This document shows, in pieces, positions 16,822 to 24,406 of a stretch of DNA of 33,543 bases (the first letter of the stretch is position 1; every line of letters begins with the position of its first letter). A program made the position numbers and the translations under genes. Source of the DNA: Candidatus Sabulitectum sp. Lineage in GTDB: Bacteria > Fermentibacterota > Fermentibacteria > Fermentibacterales > JCC-6. Below the pieces are notes generated by a model. The model did no database searches, had not been told where the DNA came from, and worked only from the letters and a program-made list of their open reading frames with translations. The stretch is taken from NCBI GenBank assembly GCA_021107435.1, contig JAIOSV010000023.1, forward strand, positions 1-33,543, read 5' to 3'.

Positions 16822-17388
16822 ATGGATTTTTCAGAACTGACCGAGAAGACTCGAAGCTACAGAAGGTTTCGGGAGGAAAGAACTATTTCAGCCGGGAAGC
16901 TGAGAAAAATGATCAGCATGGCAGGTATGGCCCCATGTGCATCCAATCTGCAAAGGCTTCGATTCAGCATCGTTACGGATAAAAAGGAAAGGAGCGCTCT
17001 TTTTTCAGGAATCGGCTGGGCAGGCTATCTTGCCGACTGGGATGGCCCCGAACCGGGAAAGAGACCTTCCGCATACATTGTTATTCATGCGCCTGAAGAG
17101 CATAAGTTTTTCACCGGAATAGATGTTGGAATTGCGGCATCTTACATGGTTCTTGCAGCCTCTGCCGAAGGAATTGGCAGTTGTATGCTGCTCAATTTTG
17201 AAAAAGGCGCAGTGGACAGTATTGCCCCTGCGGAGGGATATACCGTTAAACTTGTTATTGCCTTTGGATATCCGGGAGAGACAGTAAAACTTGAAAAAGA
17301 CAGCGAGAAGATAAGATACTGGCGGGATGAGAAAGGTGTACACCATGTACCCAAGCTCCCGTCGGACTCAATTATTTTGAAAGGCTAG
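16822..17388 (+). CDS. Nitroreductase-family FMN oxidoreductase
   Basis: A 188-residue flavoprotein of the nitroreductase fold. The FMN-phosphate motif RSYRRF is near the N-terminus (residues ~11-16), followed by MAPCASNLQRLRFSIVTD, which replaces the usual APSxxNxQPW. The middle GIDVGIAASYMVLAASAEGIGSC and the end GYPGE are typical. It would reduce a nitro, quinone or related substrate with NAD(P)H as a dimer; the substrate cannot be told. The start is fixed by TAGGAG, 5 bases before the ATG. It leads a tight operon with the M24 peptidase (3-base gap), tadA and a small unknown protein. Confidence 0.88.
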   Translation: MDFSELTEKTRSYRRFREERTISAGKLRKMISMAGMAPCASNLQRLRFSIVTDKKERSALFSGIGWAGYLADWDGPEPGKRPSAYIVIHAPEEHKFFTGIDVGIAASYMVLAASAEGIGSCMLLNFEKGAVDSIAPAEGYTVKLVIAFGYPGETVKLEKDSEKIRYWRDEKGVHHVPKLPSDSIILKG

Positions 17389-17391
17389 AAA

Positions 17392-18642
17392 ATGATCGCA
17401 ACAGAAAGATTCTCAAGAAGAAGAGCCGAACTGACGGAAATGATAGAGGGTGATTACTGTATTGTTATCAGAGCCTCGTCATCAAAACCCACCAGCGCCG
17501 ACGGGATGTATCATTACACTCCTTCAAGAAACCTCTTTTACCTTACCGGAATAGAACAGGAGGATTCCTGTCTTGTAATGTGGAGACTCAAGGGGCGTGA
17601 CCCGAAGGAATGTCTTTACATCTCTTCATACGATGAGACTTTTGCAAAATGGTACGGAACAGTGCTTACCAAAGAGCAGGCACAGGAAAACAGCGGTATT
17701 GAGGATATCCGTTTTTCAGGCAGCGAGGATAAATTTTTTGACAAACTTGTTTCAAGGGAAAGGCTTGGCAGATTCTACTTTGACTGGCACAGCTGCGGTC
17801 TCGGCGGTACACAGGGGAAAAGGCTCTCTTATGTAAACAACTTCAAATCAGTTTATCCGGGTCTTGATGTACAGAGCATTTCTGATAAAATATTCAGTCT
17901 TCGGATGATCAAGGATGAAACAGAGCTTGAAACCATGCGAGAAGCCATTGAGCTTACAAGAAAAGGTTTTGAGGCCGCAGCACGGAAACTTGCTTCTGGA
18001 ATGAACGAAAGAGAATTCGAAGCTGAGCTTATCTACGAATGGGCAAAAGAGGGGGAAAAGACCCCTGCATTCCCCGCAATTGTTGCCGGTGGTGACAGAG
18101 CCACATGCCTGCACTATGTGAGCAACGACACTGACCTCTCCGATGGCGAACTTCTTCTTGTTGATCATGGTGCAATGAAGAATCTCTACTGCGCAGACAT
18201 TACCCGAACTCTTCCGGTGAACGGCAAATACACTGCCAGACAGAGAGAACTCATGGAAATGGTTCTGGAAATTCAGGCAAAGGCTATTAAGCTGCTCCGT
18301 CCCGGGAAACTCCACAGAGAGTGGAATGATGAAGTGCTGGAAGCCTACAAGGAGATAATGCTCCGACGCGGAGAAATCAGGGAACCGGAAGAAATCAGCA
18401 ATTTCTTTTACCACGGCATAGGACATCACATCGGTCTTGATACTCATGATGAGAATGTGTCCAGTACTCCAATAGCTTCGGGTATGGTTTTCACTGTTGA
18501 ACCGGGTTTTTACAGTGCCGAAGAAGGCATCGGCATAAGGATAGAGGATGATGTCCTTGTGGGAGAAACCGAAAACACTGTTCTATCAGAGGGTTTTCCC
18601 AGAACTCCCGATGAGATTGAAGCATTGATGGCAAGCAGGTGA
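17392..18642 (+). CDS. M24B metallopeptidase, Xaa-Pro aminopeptidase type
   Basis: A 416-residue protein with the two-domain layout of aminopeptidase P. The N-terminal creatinase-like domain (about 1-165) contains YHYTPSRNLFYLTGIEQ. The catalytic pita-bread domain (170-416) shows all five metal ligands: Asp258 (VDHGA), Asp269 (ADITRT), His345 (HGIGHHIGLD), Glu370 (VEPGFY) and Glu385 (GIRIEDD). It removes N-terminal residues ahead of proline in peptides, in the cytoplasm. The ATG follows the nitroreductase stop by 3 bases, with GAAAGGC upstream. Its stop overlaps the tadA GTG start (GTGA). Confidence 0.93.
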   Translation: MIATERFSRRRAELTEMIEGDYCIVIRASSSKPTSADGMYHYTPSRNLFYLTGIEQEDSCLVMWRLKGRDPKECLYISSYDETFAKWYGTVLTKEQAQENSGIEDIRFSGSEDKFFDKLVSRERLGRFYFDWHSCGLGGTQGKRLSYVNNFKSVYPGLDVQSISDKIFSLRMIKDETELETMREAIELTRKGFEAAARKLASGMNEREFEAELIYEWAKEGEKTPAFPAIVAGGDRATCLHYVSNDTDLSDGELLLVDHGAMKNLYCADITRTLPVNGKYTARQRELMEMVLEIQAKAIKLLRPGKLHREWNDEVLEAYKEIMLRRGEIREPEEISNFFYHGIGHHIGLDTHDENVSSTPIASGMVFTVEPGFYSAEEGIGIRIEDDVLVGETENTVLSEGFPRTPDEIEALMASR

Positions 18643-19103
18643 ATCTGAACAGGAAATACATGAGAATGGCCCTGGAGGAGGCAGACAAAGCCCTTTCCCG
18701 CGGCGAAGTGCCGGTTGGGGCTGTTCTGGTTACCGGCGAAGGTGAAGTATTCAGAGACTCAAACAGGACTGCAGAGCTTCACCTGCCCCAGTCTCATGCC
18801 GAGTGTCTTGTAATCAATGCAGCCTGTCGGGCCAGGGGAGATTGGAGACTGGAAAACTCCACTCTTTATGTGACTCTGGAACCCTGCGTAATGTGTGCGG
18901 GACTTATTCTGGTATCCCGTGTCCCAACGGTGGTTTACGGTGCATGGGACAAAAGATTTGGAGCATTCGGGTCAGTTACCAATTTGCTCGAAATGCGGCA
19001 TTTGAATCATTATCCAGAGGTAAAAGGTGGAGTTCTTGCAGAGGAATCAGCTAAAATGCTCAAGAGCTTTTTCAGGAACAGACGCGGGATGGCGGAGAAA
19101 TGA
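18639..19103 (+). CDS. tadA: tRNA-specific adenosine deaminase
   Basis: A 154-residue zinc deaminase. The active site is HAE (His53, Glu55) and PCVMC (Cys83, Cys86). The helix YMRMALEEADKALSRGEVPVGAVLV at the N-terminus and the segment VVYGAWDKRFGAFGS match TadA more than generic CMP deaminases, though the closest substrate (tRNA-Arg A34 versus a free base) cannot be proven here. It would make inosine 34. It starts at a GTG overlapping the M24 stop and its stop overlaps the next ATG (ATGA), so it is translationally coupled in the operon. Confidence 0.88.
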   Translation: MNLNRKYMRMALEEADKALSRGEVPVGAVLVTGEGEVFRDSNRTAELHLPQSHAECLVINAACRARGDWRLENSTLYVTLEPCVMCAGLILVSRVPTVVYGAWDKRFGAFGSVTNLLEMRHLNHYPEVKGGVLAEESAKMLKSFFRNRRGMAEK

Positions 19104-19417
19104 AATTCAATACCATGTATGTGTCAAAATGGGCTGATGGTGACCCGCATGATGTCACGGTTATTGAGACTCCCACCTTTTCCCTCCACTCCATGGTCGC
19201 AGGTGATTCCTGTAACAGAATTGCGGAGATAGGCAAGTACTGCCGGGCAAACAATATTCATTCCATTATTCTCTGTCCCGGATTCACGAATTCAATGGTT
19301 GCTCAGGTAACGACAGAGGTAGGGAATGAGGTTGCAGTAGCAGTCTCCCGTACAGACGGTTTAGGGTCAGTCATCTCTGCAAGAGCCAGAAATGAAGCGA
19401 AAAAGGGACTGAAGTAA
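19100..19417 (+). CDS. Small conserved-looking unknown protein (DUF6506-like)
   Basis: A 105-residue soluble protein, starting at an ATG that overlaps the tadA stop. The middle IHSIILCPGFTNSMVAQV and EVAVAVSRTDGLGS suggests a small alpha/beta fold, and the general pattern reminds me of DUF6506. I have no functional clue beyond its place at the end of the nitroreductase-M24-tadA run. Confidence 0.65.
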   Translation: MKFNTMYVSKWADGDPHDVTVIETPTFSLHSMVAGDSCNRIAEIGKYCRANNIHSIILCPGFTNSMVAQVTTEVGNEVAVAVSRTDGLGSVISARARNEAKKGLK

Positions 19418-19528
19418 ATGAAGCGCAGTTTCCTGTTGACAATCCTTATCTCCAGAGCTTTCATGCTATTTCTGACAGGGTTACTACTGCTGCCTTTGAT
19501 GTCTTGCAGGGTAAGAAGCAGGGAATGA
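19418..19528 (+). CDS. Possible 36-residue hydrophobic mini-protein
   Basis: An ATG directly follows the TAA of the preceding gene, and the stop overlaps the HAD ATG as ATGA. The product, starting MKRSFLLTILIS and ending LMSCRVRSRE, looks like a single membrane helix or lipoprotein signal. AAGGGA lies 9 bases upstream. A competing frame through the same bases encodes protein-like sequence in phase with the HAD gene, so I am not sure it is real. Confidence 0.3.
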   Translation: MKRSFLLTILISRAFMLFLTGLLLLPLMSCRVRSRE

Positions 19529-20211
19529 TACGCAGCGTCATCTTTGATTTCGACGGTACACTGGTTGACTTTGTTGAATCAGACATAGCTGTCCTCAAAT
19601 ATGTCTGCGGGCAGGCAAACCCCGATTGTGCCGTCGATGAGTTCATTGATGCTGCGATAGAGGGCATAATGCAATTCCATGAGCTGGTTGAACGTAAAGA
19701 GATCAATCCATTGCTGATGCATCATTACAGACTGTCCCGGGCATTTGTGAGAATGGAAATGGATTGGGACGATTGTTTTGTTGACCTTTATAAATCGCAG
19801 CTTCTAAAAAAGACAAAAGCATACACAGGAGTCAGACAATTACTCAGATCTCTGCCGGGCAGGGCAAAACTTGGAATAATCACCAATGCATATAATGCTG
19901 CACTCCAACGGGAAAGAATAGAAGCATCCGGTCTGGAGCAGTTTTTTCAGGAGATACTCATTGCAGGAGAAGTCGGCATTGCTAAACCGGATCCGGAGAT
20001 TTTTCTGCTTATGAGCAGGAAACTTAATGTATTTCCTGAAGAGTGTCTTTTCATAGGAGATTCGATTCACTACGACATCAAAGGAGCACATTCTGCAGGA
20101 ATGAAAACAGTATTGTACGGCAAAAGCAAATCAGTTTCAGAAGTACCGGACTACAGAGCAGAAGATATTCGAGAACTGGCAGGTTTGCTTGAAAATCTTA
20201 TTGTACAATAG
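19525..20211 (+). CDS. HAD-superfamily hydrolase (phosphatase, subfamily IA)
   Basis: A 228-residue haloacid-dehalogenase-fold phosphatase. Motif I is DFDGTLVD (Asp8 nucleophile, Asp10), motif II is IITN, motif III is the Lys of AKPDPEIF, and motif IV is IGDSIHYD. The helical cap between motifs I and II has normal length for a phosphoglycolate-phosphatase-like enzyme, but the substrate is unknown. I take the ATG at 19525 because the protein then begins MIRSVIFDFDG as usual. The frame is open upstream to 19396 with protein-like content but no ATG or GTG; a TTG at 19504 is possible. Confidence 0.88.
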   Translation: MIRSVIFDFDGTLVDFVESDIAVLKYVCGQANPDCAVDEFIDAAIEGIMQFHELVERKEINPLLMHHYRLSRAFVRMEMDWDDCFVDLYKSQLLKKTKAYTGVRQLLRSLPGRAKLGIITNAYNAALQRERIEASGLEQFFQEILIAGEVGIAKPDPEIFLLMSRKLNVFPEECLFIGDSIHYDIKGAHSAGMKTVLYGKSKSVSEVPDYRAEDIRELAGLLENLIVQ

Positions 20212-20249
20212 CTGGTTAGTTTTTCAGACGAAGGCGGGGTTGGAGTTTA

Positions 20250-21332
20250 ATGCCGAAGATTGATACAGAGCGGATTAGGGTAGCCTTCGACATGGCAGGA
20301 TGTCCCAACCGTTGCCGGCATTGCTGGCTGGGTATGGGAAACAGCCTTGTTCTTTCTGAACAGGATGTTCGCTGGGGAGTTGTTCAATTCCGGGATTTCA
20401 TTGCACGGGGGAACACATCAATCAGGGATCTTTCTGTTTCAACTCACTTCCGCGAACCGGATTACAGAAATGACTATAGACATTTGTATGATCTGGAAGC
20501 TGAGCTTGGCGACGGGAAGCCCAATCGCTTCGAACTGCTCAGTATATGGCGGCTGGCAAGAGATAAAACCTATGCTCCGTGGGCAAAATCCGTAGGTCCG
20601 GATACCTGTCAGATCACCTTTTTCGGCATGCAGGAGACAAACGACTGGTTTTACCGCAGAAGCGGAGCGTTCACTGATGCTCTTAAGGCCACGGAAAGAC
20701 TGCTTGACTCCGGCATGAAGCCCCGGTGGCAGATATTTTTAACCACTAAGCTTCTGCCTGAACTGGATGATCTGCTTGCTCTTGTGGATAAGTTTAATCT
20801 CAGGAAGAGGGTCATGGAACTGGACAGTGAGTTTCAGATATTTCTTACTCTTCCCGGCCCGGATGGTGAAGCGGTAAAGATCGAGCATTTGAGACCGGCT
20901 GCGAATCAGGTCTCCGATCTGCCCGAGGATCTTCTTGCTTCTTCTCGAAAGCATTTGGAGAAGGATATTCTCTGGAGAACAGAAGCAGAGCTTGCCTCCG
21001 AGATTATCAATGCTCCGGAGGAGAAGGAAGAACTTCCGGAAAAGCTGTGGTTTTTCGTATGCGGCAACTGGGATGTTTATGCCAACATCGGCACCCTTGA
21101 ACCCTGGTGGTGTCTTGGAAATTTGAAAAGGGATTCAGTTGAAACTATCATTAAAAGATATAAACACGATAAGGTCTCCGGCCTGAAAGCTCTGTTTCTC
21201 CGGTCTCCCGCAAATCTTGCCGGAAAGTACGGCAATCCCGATGGAGAGAGGATCTATTCCTGCCGGGACAGCCTTTTGTGCCGCTACCGGGAAGCCCGCT
21301 GCAAAAATGAATGGAGGGAAAGCAATGGGTAA
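20250..21332 (+). CDS. Radical SAM enzyme with cysteine-rich C-terminal (SPASM-like) region
   Basis: A 360-residue radical SAM protein. The cluster motif is CPNRCRHC (Cys18, Cys22, Cys25) near the very N-terminus, after a short strand VAFDMAG. The C-terminal part has five further cysteines: Cys271 (FFVCGNWDVYAN), Cys288 (PWWCLGNL), and Cys338, Cys344 and Cys351 (YSCRDSLLCRYREARC). The run DVYANIGTLEPWWCLGNLKR recalls SPASM domains that hold auxiliary Fe-S clusters. The substrate is unknown. The ATG is preceded by TTGGAG. The gene overlaps the Nudix gene start by 8 bases. No obvious precursor peptide lies beside it. Confidence 0.88.
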   Translation: MPKIDTERIRVAFDMAGCPNRCRHCWLGMGNSLVLSEQDVRWGVVQFRDFIARGNTSIRDLSVSTHFREPDYRNDYRHLYDLEAELGDGKPNRFELLSIWRLARDKTYAPWAKSVGPDTCQITFFGMQETNDWFYRRSGAFTDALKATERLLDSGMKPRWQIFLTTKLLPELDDLLALVDKFNLRKRVMELDSEFQIFLTLPGPDGEAVKIEHLRPAANQVSDLPEDLLASSRKHLEKDILWRTEAELASEIINAPEEKEELPEKLWFFVCGNWDVYANIGTLEPWWCLGNLKRDSVETIIKRYKHDKVSGLKALFLRSPANLAGKYGNPDGERIYSCRDSLLCRYREARCKNEWRESNG

Positions 21333-21807
21333 CGACTTCGAAAAATCATACATGGGACAGCTTCGGAAACTTGTGGGGGATCAGAGGATTATCGTACCCG
21401 GTGTACGTGCTGTAATATTCAACAAGCAGGGAAGGGTACTTCTAATTCATCGGACCGATTCCGGACGGTGGGGAATGCCAGCAGGCGCGGTGGAACTGGG
21501 AGATTCCGCTCTTGATGCTTTGAAGAGGGAGGTCAGGGAAGAGACAGGATTGAATGTTCTTTCAGCTACACCATTTGCGATTTACTCACACTCACGCTAT
21601 TCCTTTTCATACCCCAATGGGGACAAGGTACAGATGTTCGTTCTTGTATTCCGGGTGGATCAGTGGGAAGGGGAACTGATCAGAGAAACAGATGAGACTG
21701 TGGGCGCGGAATTCTTTCCTCTGGACAATCTTCCCGATCTGCACGAAGTGTACGTTGAGACTCTGAACGACCTTAAGAATTACAATGGCGAATTCATTGT
21801 CAAGTAG
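21325..21807 (+). CDS. Nudix hydrolase
   Basis: A 160-residue Nudix protein with a complete box: GAVELGDSALDALKREVREETGL, where the GX5EX7REUXEEXGU residues are all present. It would hydrolyse a nucleoside-diphosphate-linked substrate with Mg2+ in the cytosol. The N-terminus (about 1-30) is an extra segment, and the fold's WGMPAGAVE strand precedes the box. AGGGAAAGCA before the ATG at 21325 sets the start, which overlaps the radical SAM stop. The ending EVYVETLNDLKNYNGEFIVK is family-like. Confidence 0.9.
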   Translation: MGNDFEKSYMGQLRKLVGDQRIIVPGVRAVIFNKQGRVLLIHRTDSGRWGMPAGAVELGDSALDALKREVREETGLNVLSATPFAIYSHSRYSFSYPNGDKVQMFVLVFRVDQWEGELIRETDETVGAEFFPLDNLPDLHEVYVETLNDLKNYNGEFIVK

Positions 21808-21888
21808 GGCTTGCCGACCTGTTCTGCAAGTGGAGAGAAAGGCAATCCGGACGCTTTTTGCTGTTGAATCCGTTACCTCAAAGCATAT

Positions 21889-22369
21889 ATGATAAGGCAA
21901 TTCGGAAATAGGATAAGCGGAGTCAGCTATATTGAAAGACCGGGAGCATATGCTGTTATTGTGAACAGCACAGGAGAAATTGCTGTAATCAAAGCGGGTA
22001 TCGGATACCATCTCCCCGGTGGCGGGATTCGCCCCCGGGAACTGCCGGAAGAAGCAGTGAAGAGGGAGATACTTGAGGAAACAGGACTTGTTTTCAGAGT
22101 TGAAGAGATAATCGGAACGGCAAATCAGTATTGCTATTCTCTATATTGACAGGAAATACTACAACAAACTCTGCTGCTATTTCCTTGTGAAAGAGTTCGA
22201 TGAACATGAGAGTTTCGAAGAAGCTGAGCACAGGATATACTGGGAAAACTTAAATGATGCTGAGAGAATACTGGACCATGAGAGCCATTCCCGGGCTGTG
22301 AACAGAGCAGGACAAATGATAACTGAAAGTTCCCCGGCAGTACAGACAGGCGATTTAGATGAAATGTGA
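21889..22369 (+). pseudogene. Nudix hydrolase gene, frameshifted
   Basis: The N-terminal part (21889-22140) has an intact Nudix box (GGGIRPRELPEEAVKREILEETGL, 22015-22090 area), then reads into a TGA at 22147. Shifting frame at about 22140/22141 restores a continuous protein: ...TANQYCYS then YIDRKYYNKLCCYFLVKEF and onward to DLDEM at 22369. The change equals one extra C (or two missing bases) in TATTCT-C-TATATTGAC. The rejoined protein would be about 160 residues, a normal Nudix length. No good ribosome binding site is seen before the ATG. Either a recent mutation or an assembly error. Confidence 0.75.
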
Positions 22370-22378
22370 GGTGCGATA

Positions 22379-22883
22379 ATGGTAATCGCAGCGGAACACT
22401 ATGAGAATGTGTTATCGGATGTCTATTCTTGGATGTCCGGTGGTTTTGAAAAAGGAATACAGAGGAAGAGTTGAGTTGATTACATGCATGACAGATACAA
22501 TTCTGCATCTTGATTCAGAAGAAAAAGCTGAGATTCTTTTCAAAAAAGCATATAGATCTCTGGACGAGCGCGGGAGATTTGTGCTGACCTTTCGAGATCT
22601 GACCTTTGAACTGCGTGACAGTAACAGGTTTATCCCCGTAAGAAGTGATGACAGTACAATATTTCTGTGTTTCCTGGAAGATGAACTGGAAACAGTTAAG
22701 GTACACGATATCGTCTACAGCAAAGCAAATGGAATTTGGGAATTAAGCAGCAGCTTCTACAGGAAGCTCAGGTTATCCGGAGAATGGGTTGAAGAAAAAC
22801 TGCGGGGCTGCGGATTTGCTGATATTGAAATGCAAACCGAGAATGGGCTTGTCACTGTAATTGCAACAAAGGAAAAGTTCTGA
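22379..22883 (+). pseudogene. SAM-dependent methyltransferase gene with internal deletion
   Basis: The gene begins normally: GAGGTG, then ATG at 22379 and MVIAAEHYENVLSDVYSWMS, a start typical of class I methyltransferases. After 31 codons the frame stops at 22474. The C-terminal part continues in another frame from about 22465: VELITCMTDTILHL, then FVLTFRDLTFEL, IFLCFLEDE and GLVTVIATKEKF at 22883. The SAM-binding glycine-rich motif I and the following strands are absent, so about 80-90 codons have been lost together with a frame change. The product cannot be an active enzyme. Its stop is 1 base before the GNAT ATG. Confidence 0.75.
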
Positions 22884-22884
22884 A

Positions 22885-23646
22885 ATGGACAGTACTTTCA
22901 GAAGCTACTACACAGGGTTCCTCGGAGTAGAGAACGCGGATCAGATCATTTTCCCGTGTAAGAGAAGGGCTGAGCCTTTCTCTCTGTTTTTTGTCCAGCA
23001 TCTGATTGCGACTTTCCTTGACAGCGGACCGGTAATTTCTGTGAACCCGGAACTTCTTTCAATATTCACTTTACCCGATAGCGCATACCAGAGGGAGAGT
23101 GTTGATACTGACTTCCTTGAAATGATAGATGACAAGATTATCGATAGCCTTAATCCGCGCTTTTACAATATCAGGATGATGTCCAGAATGACAGTAGCTC
23201 GTTCTAACTTTGATGAATCGAAAAGTGATGTTGATATAAGGGTGCTGAATGAAAAGGATAAGGCTCAATTCTGTAAACTAATCTCCGGCAGAGGGCAGAG
23301 GTTTTGTGATGATATATGGGAAGCAAGACTGCATGCTGTGCAGGAAGGCAGATACTTTGCCGCTTTTCAGAATGGAGAAATTGTATCCACATCCTTTATC
23401 TCGGATATTGATTCAGGCGGGGCGAATCTTGTGGTCAGCACAGTACCAGAGTACAGAAAGCGGGGATTCGGGAAGGCTGTTGTGAGCTGCGCTGTGAAGT
23501 GGTGTTTTTCAAACGGATATCTTCCAATATATCTTGTGGATATCAGGAACACTCCATCTGTAGAACTTGCTGAGAGTATAGGGTACAGAGAGGCTTCAAG
23601 AGAAGTGATAGTATCAGGATACCATGGAATCAGTCCTGACAATTGA
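22885..23646 (+). CDS. GNAT-family N-acetyltransferase
   Basis: A 253-residue protein. Residues ~1-115 form an N-terminal extension of unknown role; residues ~120-250 are the GNAT domain, with the acetyl-CoA motif PEYRKRGFGKAVV (R-x-x-G-x-G type) and the later YLVDIRNTPSVELAESIGY typical of the family's C-terminal part. The start at 22885 is chosen because the ATG follows AAAGGAAAAG by about 8 bases and lies 1 base after the methyltransferase stop. The substrate is unknown. It ends the plus-strand group; the next gene converges on it. Confidence 0.85.
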   Translation: MDSTFRSYYTGFLGVENADQIIFPCKRRAEPFSLFFVQHLIATFLDSGPVISVNPELLSIFTLPDSAYQRESVDTDFLEMIDDKIIDSLNPRFYNIRMMSRMTVARSNFDESKSDVDIRVLNEKDKAQFCKLISGRGQRFCDDIWEARLHAVQEGRYFAAFQNGEIVSTSFISDIDSGGANLVVSTVPEYRKRGFGKAVVSCAVKWCFSNGYLPIYLVDIRNTPSVELAESIGYREASREVIVSGYHGISPDN

Positions 23647-23670
23647 AGAATAAGTACGTTGCTCTGTTTT

Positions 23671-24048
23671 TCATTTTGTGATCTTAACCCACTGCCGTCG
23701 CCATTCCGGAGCGTCATAGTTATCAGGCCAGAATTCCGTTTGTTTTGTGATAAGTCCGTTTTCTACTGTATGGAATGTTATTACTCTGGCATTTACTGTA
23801 CCGTCGGTAACATTCACATCACTGACAACTCGATTGCCTTCGCAGACAACTGTATTGATACTGAATTTCCAGATACCATTTGCAGGATAATTCGTGTTTA
23901 TCTCAGCGAAGTTCTTTCTGCCGATAATCAATTCTGAAGATTGAGGCCAGTAGCACTCAAAGTCTTCAGACAACCATTTGCTGCCTTTATGGAAGTCATT
24001 ACTTTCCATTGTCTTCCAGTAAGCGAGAACAACTTCCTTTGTTGTCAT
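23671..24048 (-). CDS. NTF2-like / SnoaL-like protein
   Basis: A 125-residue protein of the SnoaL/NTF2-like cone fold: VVLAYWKTMESNDFHKGSKW at the N-terminus, then EDFECYWPQSSE, and strands VVSDVNVTDG and ARVITFHTVENGLITKQTEFW. The family covers small isomerases, hydrolases and ligand-binding proteins, so the function is open. A strong AGGAGACATT precedes the ATG. It is a single-gene unit. Confidence 0.82.
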   Translation of the reverse strand: MTTKEVVLAYWKTMESNDFHKGSKWLSEDFECYWPQSSELIIGRKNFAEINTNYPANGIWKFSINTVVCEGNRVVSDVNVTDGTVNARVITFHTVENGLITKQTEFWPDNYDAPEWRRQWVKITK

Positions 24049-24357
24049 AATGTCTCCTGTTTATCTCCCGGGTGTTTTGATGTATTCACATTTTTCCTCT
24101 CGGTATTCAGTTATCCCCATTTGTATTGCTTTCCCGTCAATCGTCCTGCTCCTGTGTCAGAATTACTTTTACTTCCCTGAAGATTCTTCGATTGCGTTGC
24201 CTATGATAGAGCTTTGAATCGTTAATCACAAGATTTTGCTTCGGTTTTTACGGTAACCCGTGTGTTCATGTGTATCGTCGGGTTTTCGAATTTGATTGTT
24301 TGGAATTTCCTTGAAGGATTAAACGGAGCCGGAGAAGACTTCATAAACGGTGAAAAC
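24049..24357. other. Intergenic region, no clear gene
   Basis: About 310 bases between the NTF2-like gene and the OmpA operon terminator. On the minus strand an open frame of about 30 codons ends just before the NTF2-like ribosome binding site (contains MGITEYREEKCEY); it has no start signal and could be chance or a remnant. No convincing -35/-10 pair was found. Confidence 0.4.
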
Positions 24358-24390
24358 ACAAGGAGCCCGGCTGGTTGCCGGGCTCCTTGT
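24358..24390 (-). terminator. Strong terminator of the OmpA-family gene
   Basis: A perfect 14-bp stem, ACAAGGAGCCCGGC with GCCGGGCTCCTTGT, and a 5-base loop. On the minus strand it is followed by GTTTTCAC. It lies 16 bases after the stop at 24407. Confidence 0.9.
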
Positions 24391-24406
24391 GGTCTGCCTG
24401 TTTCAG

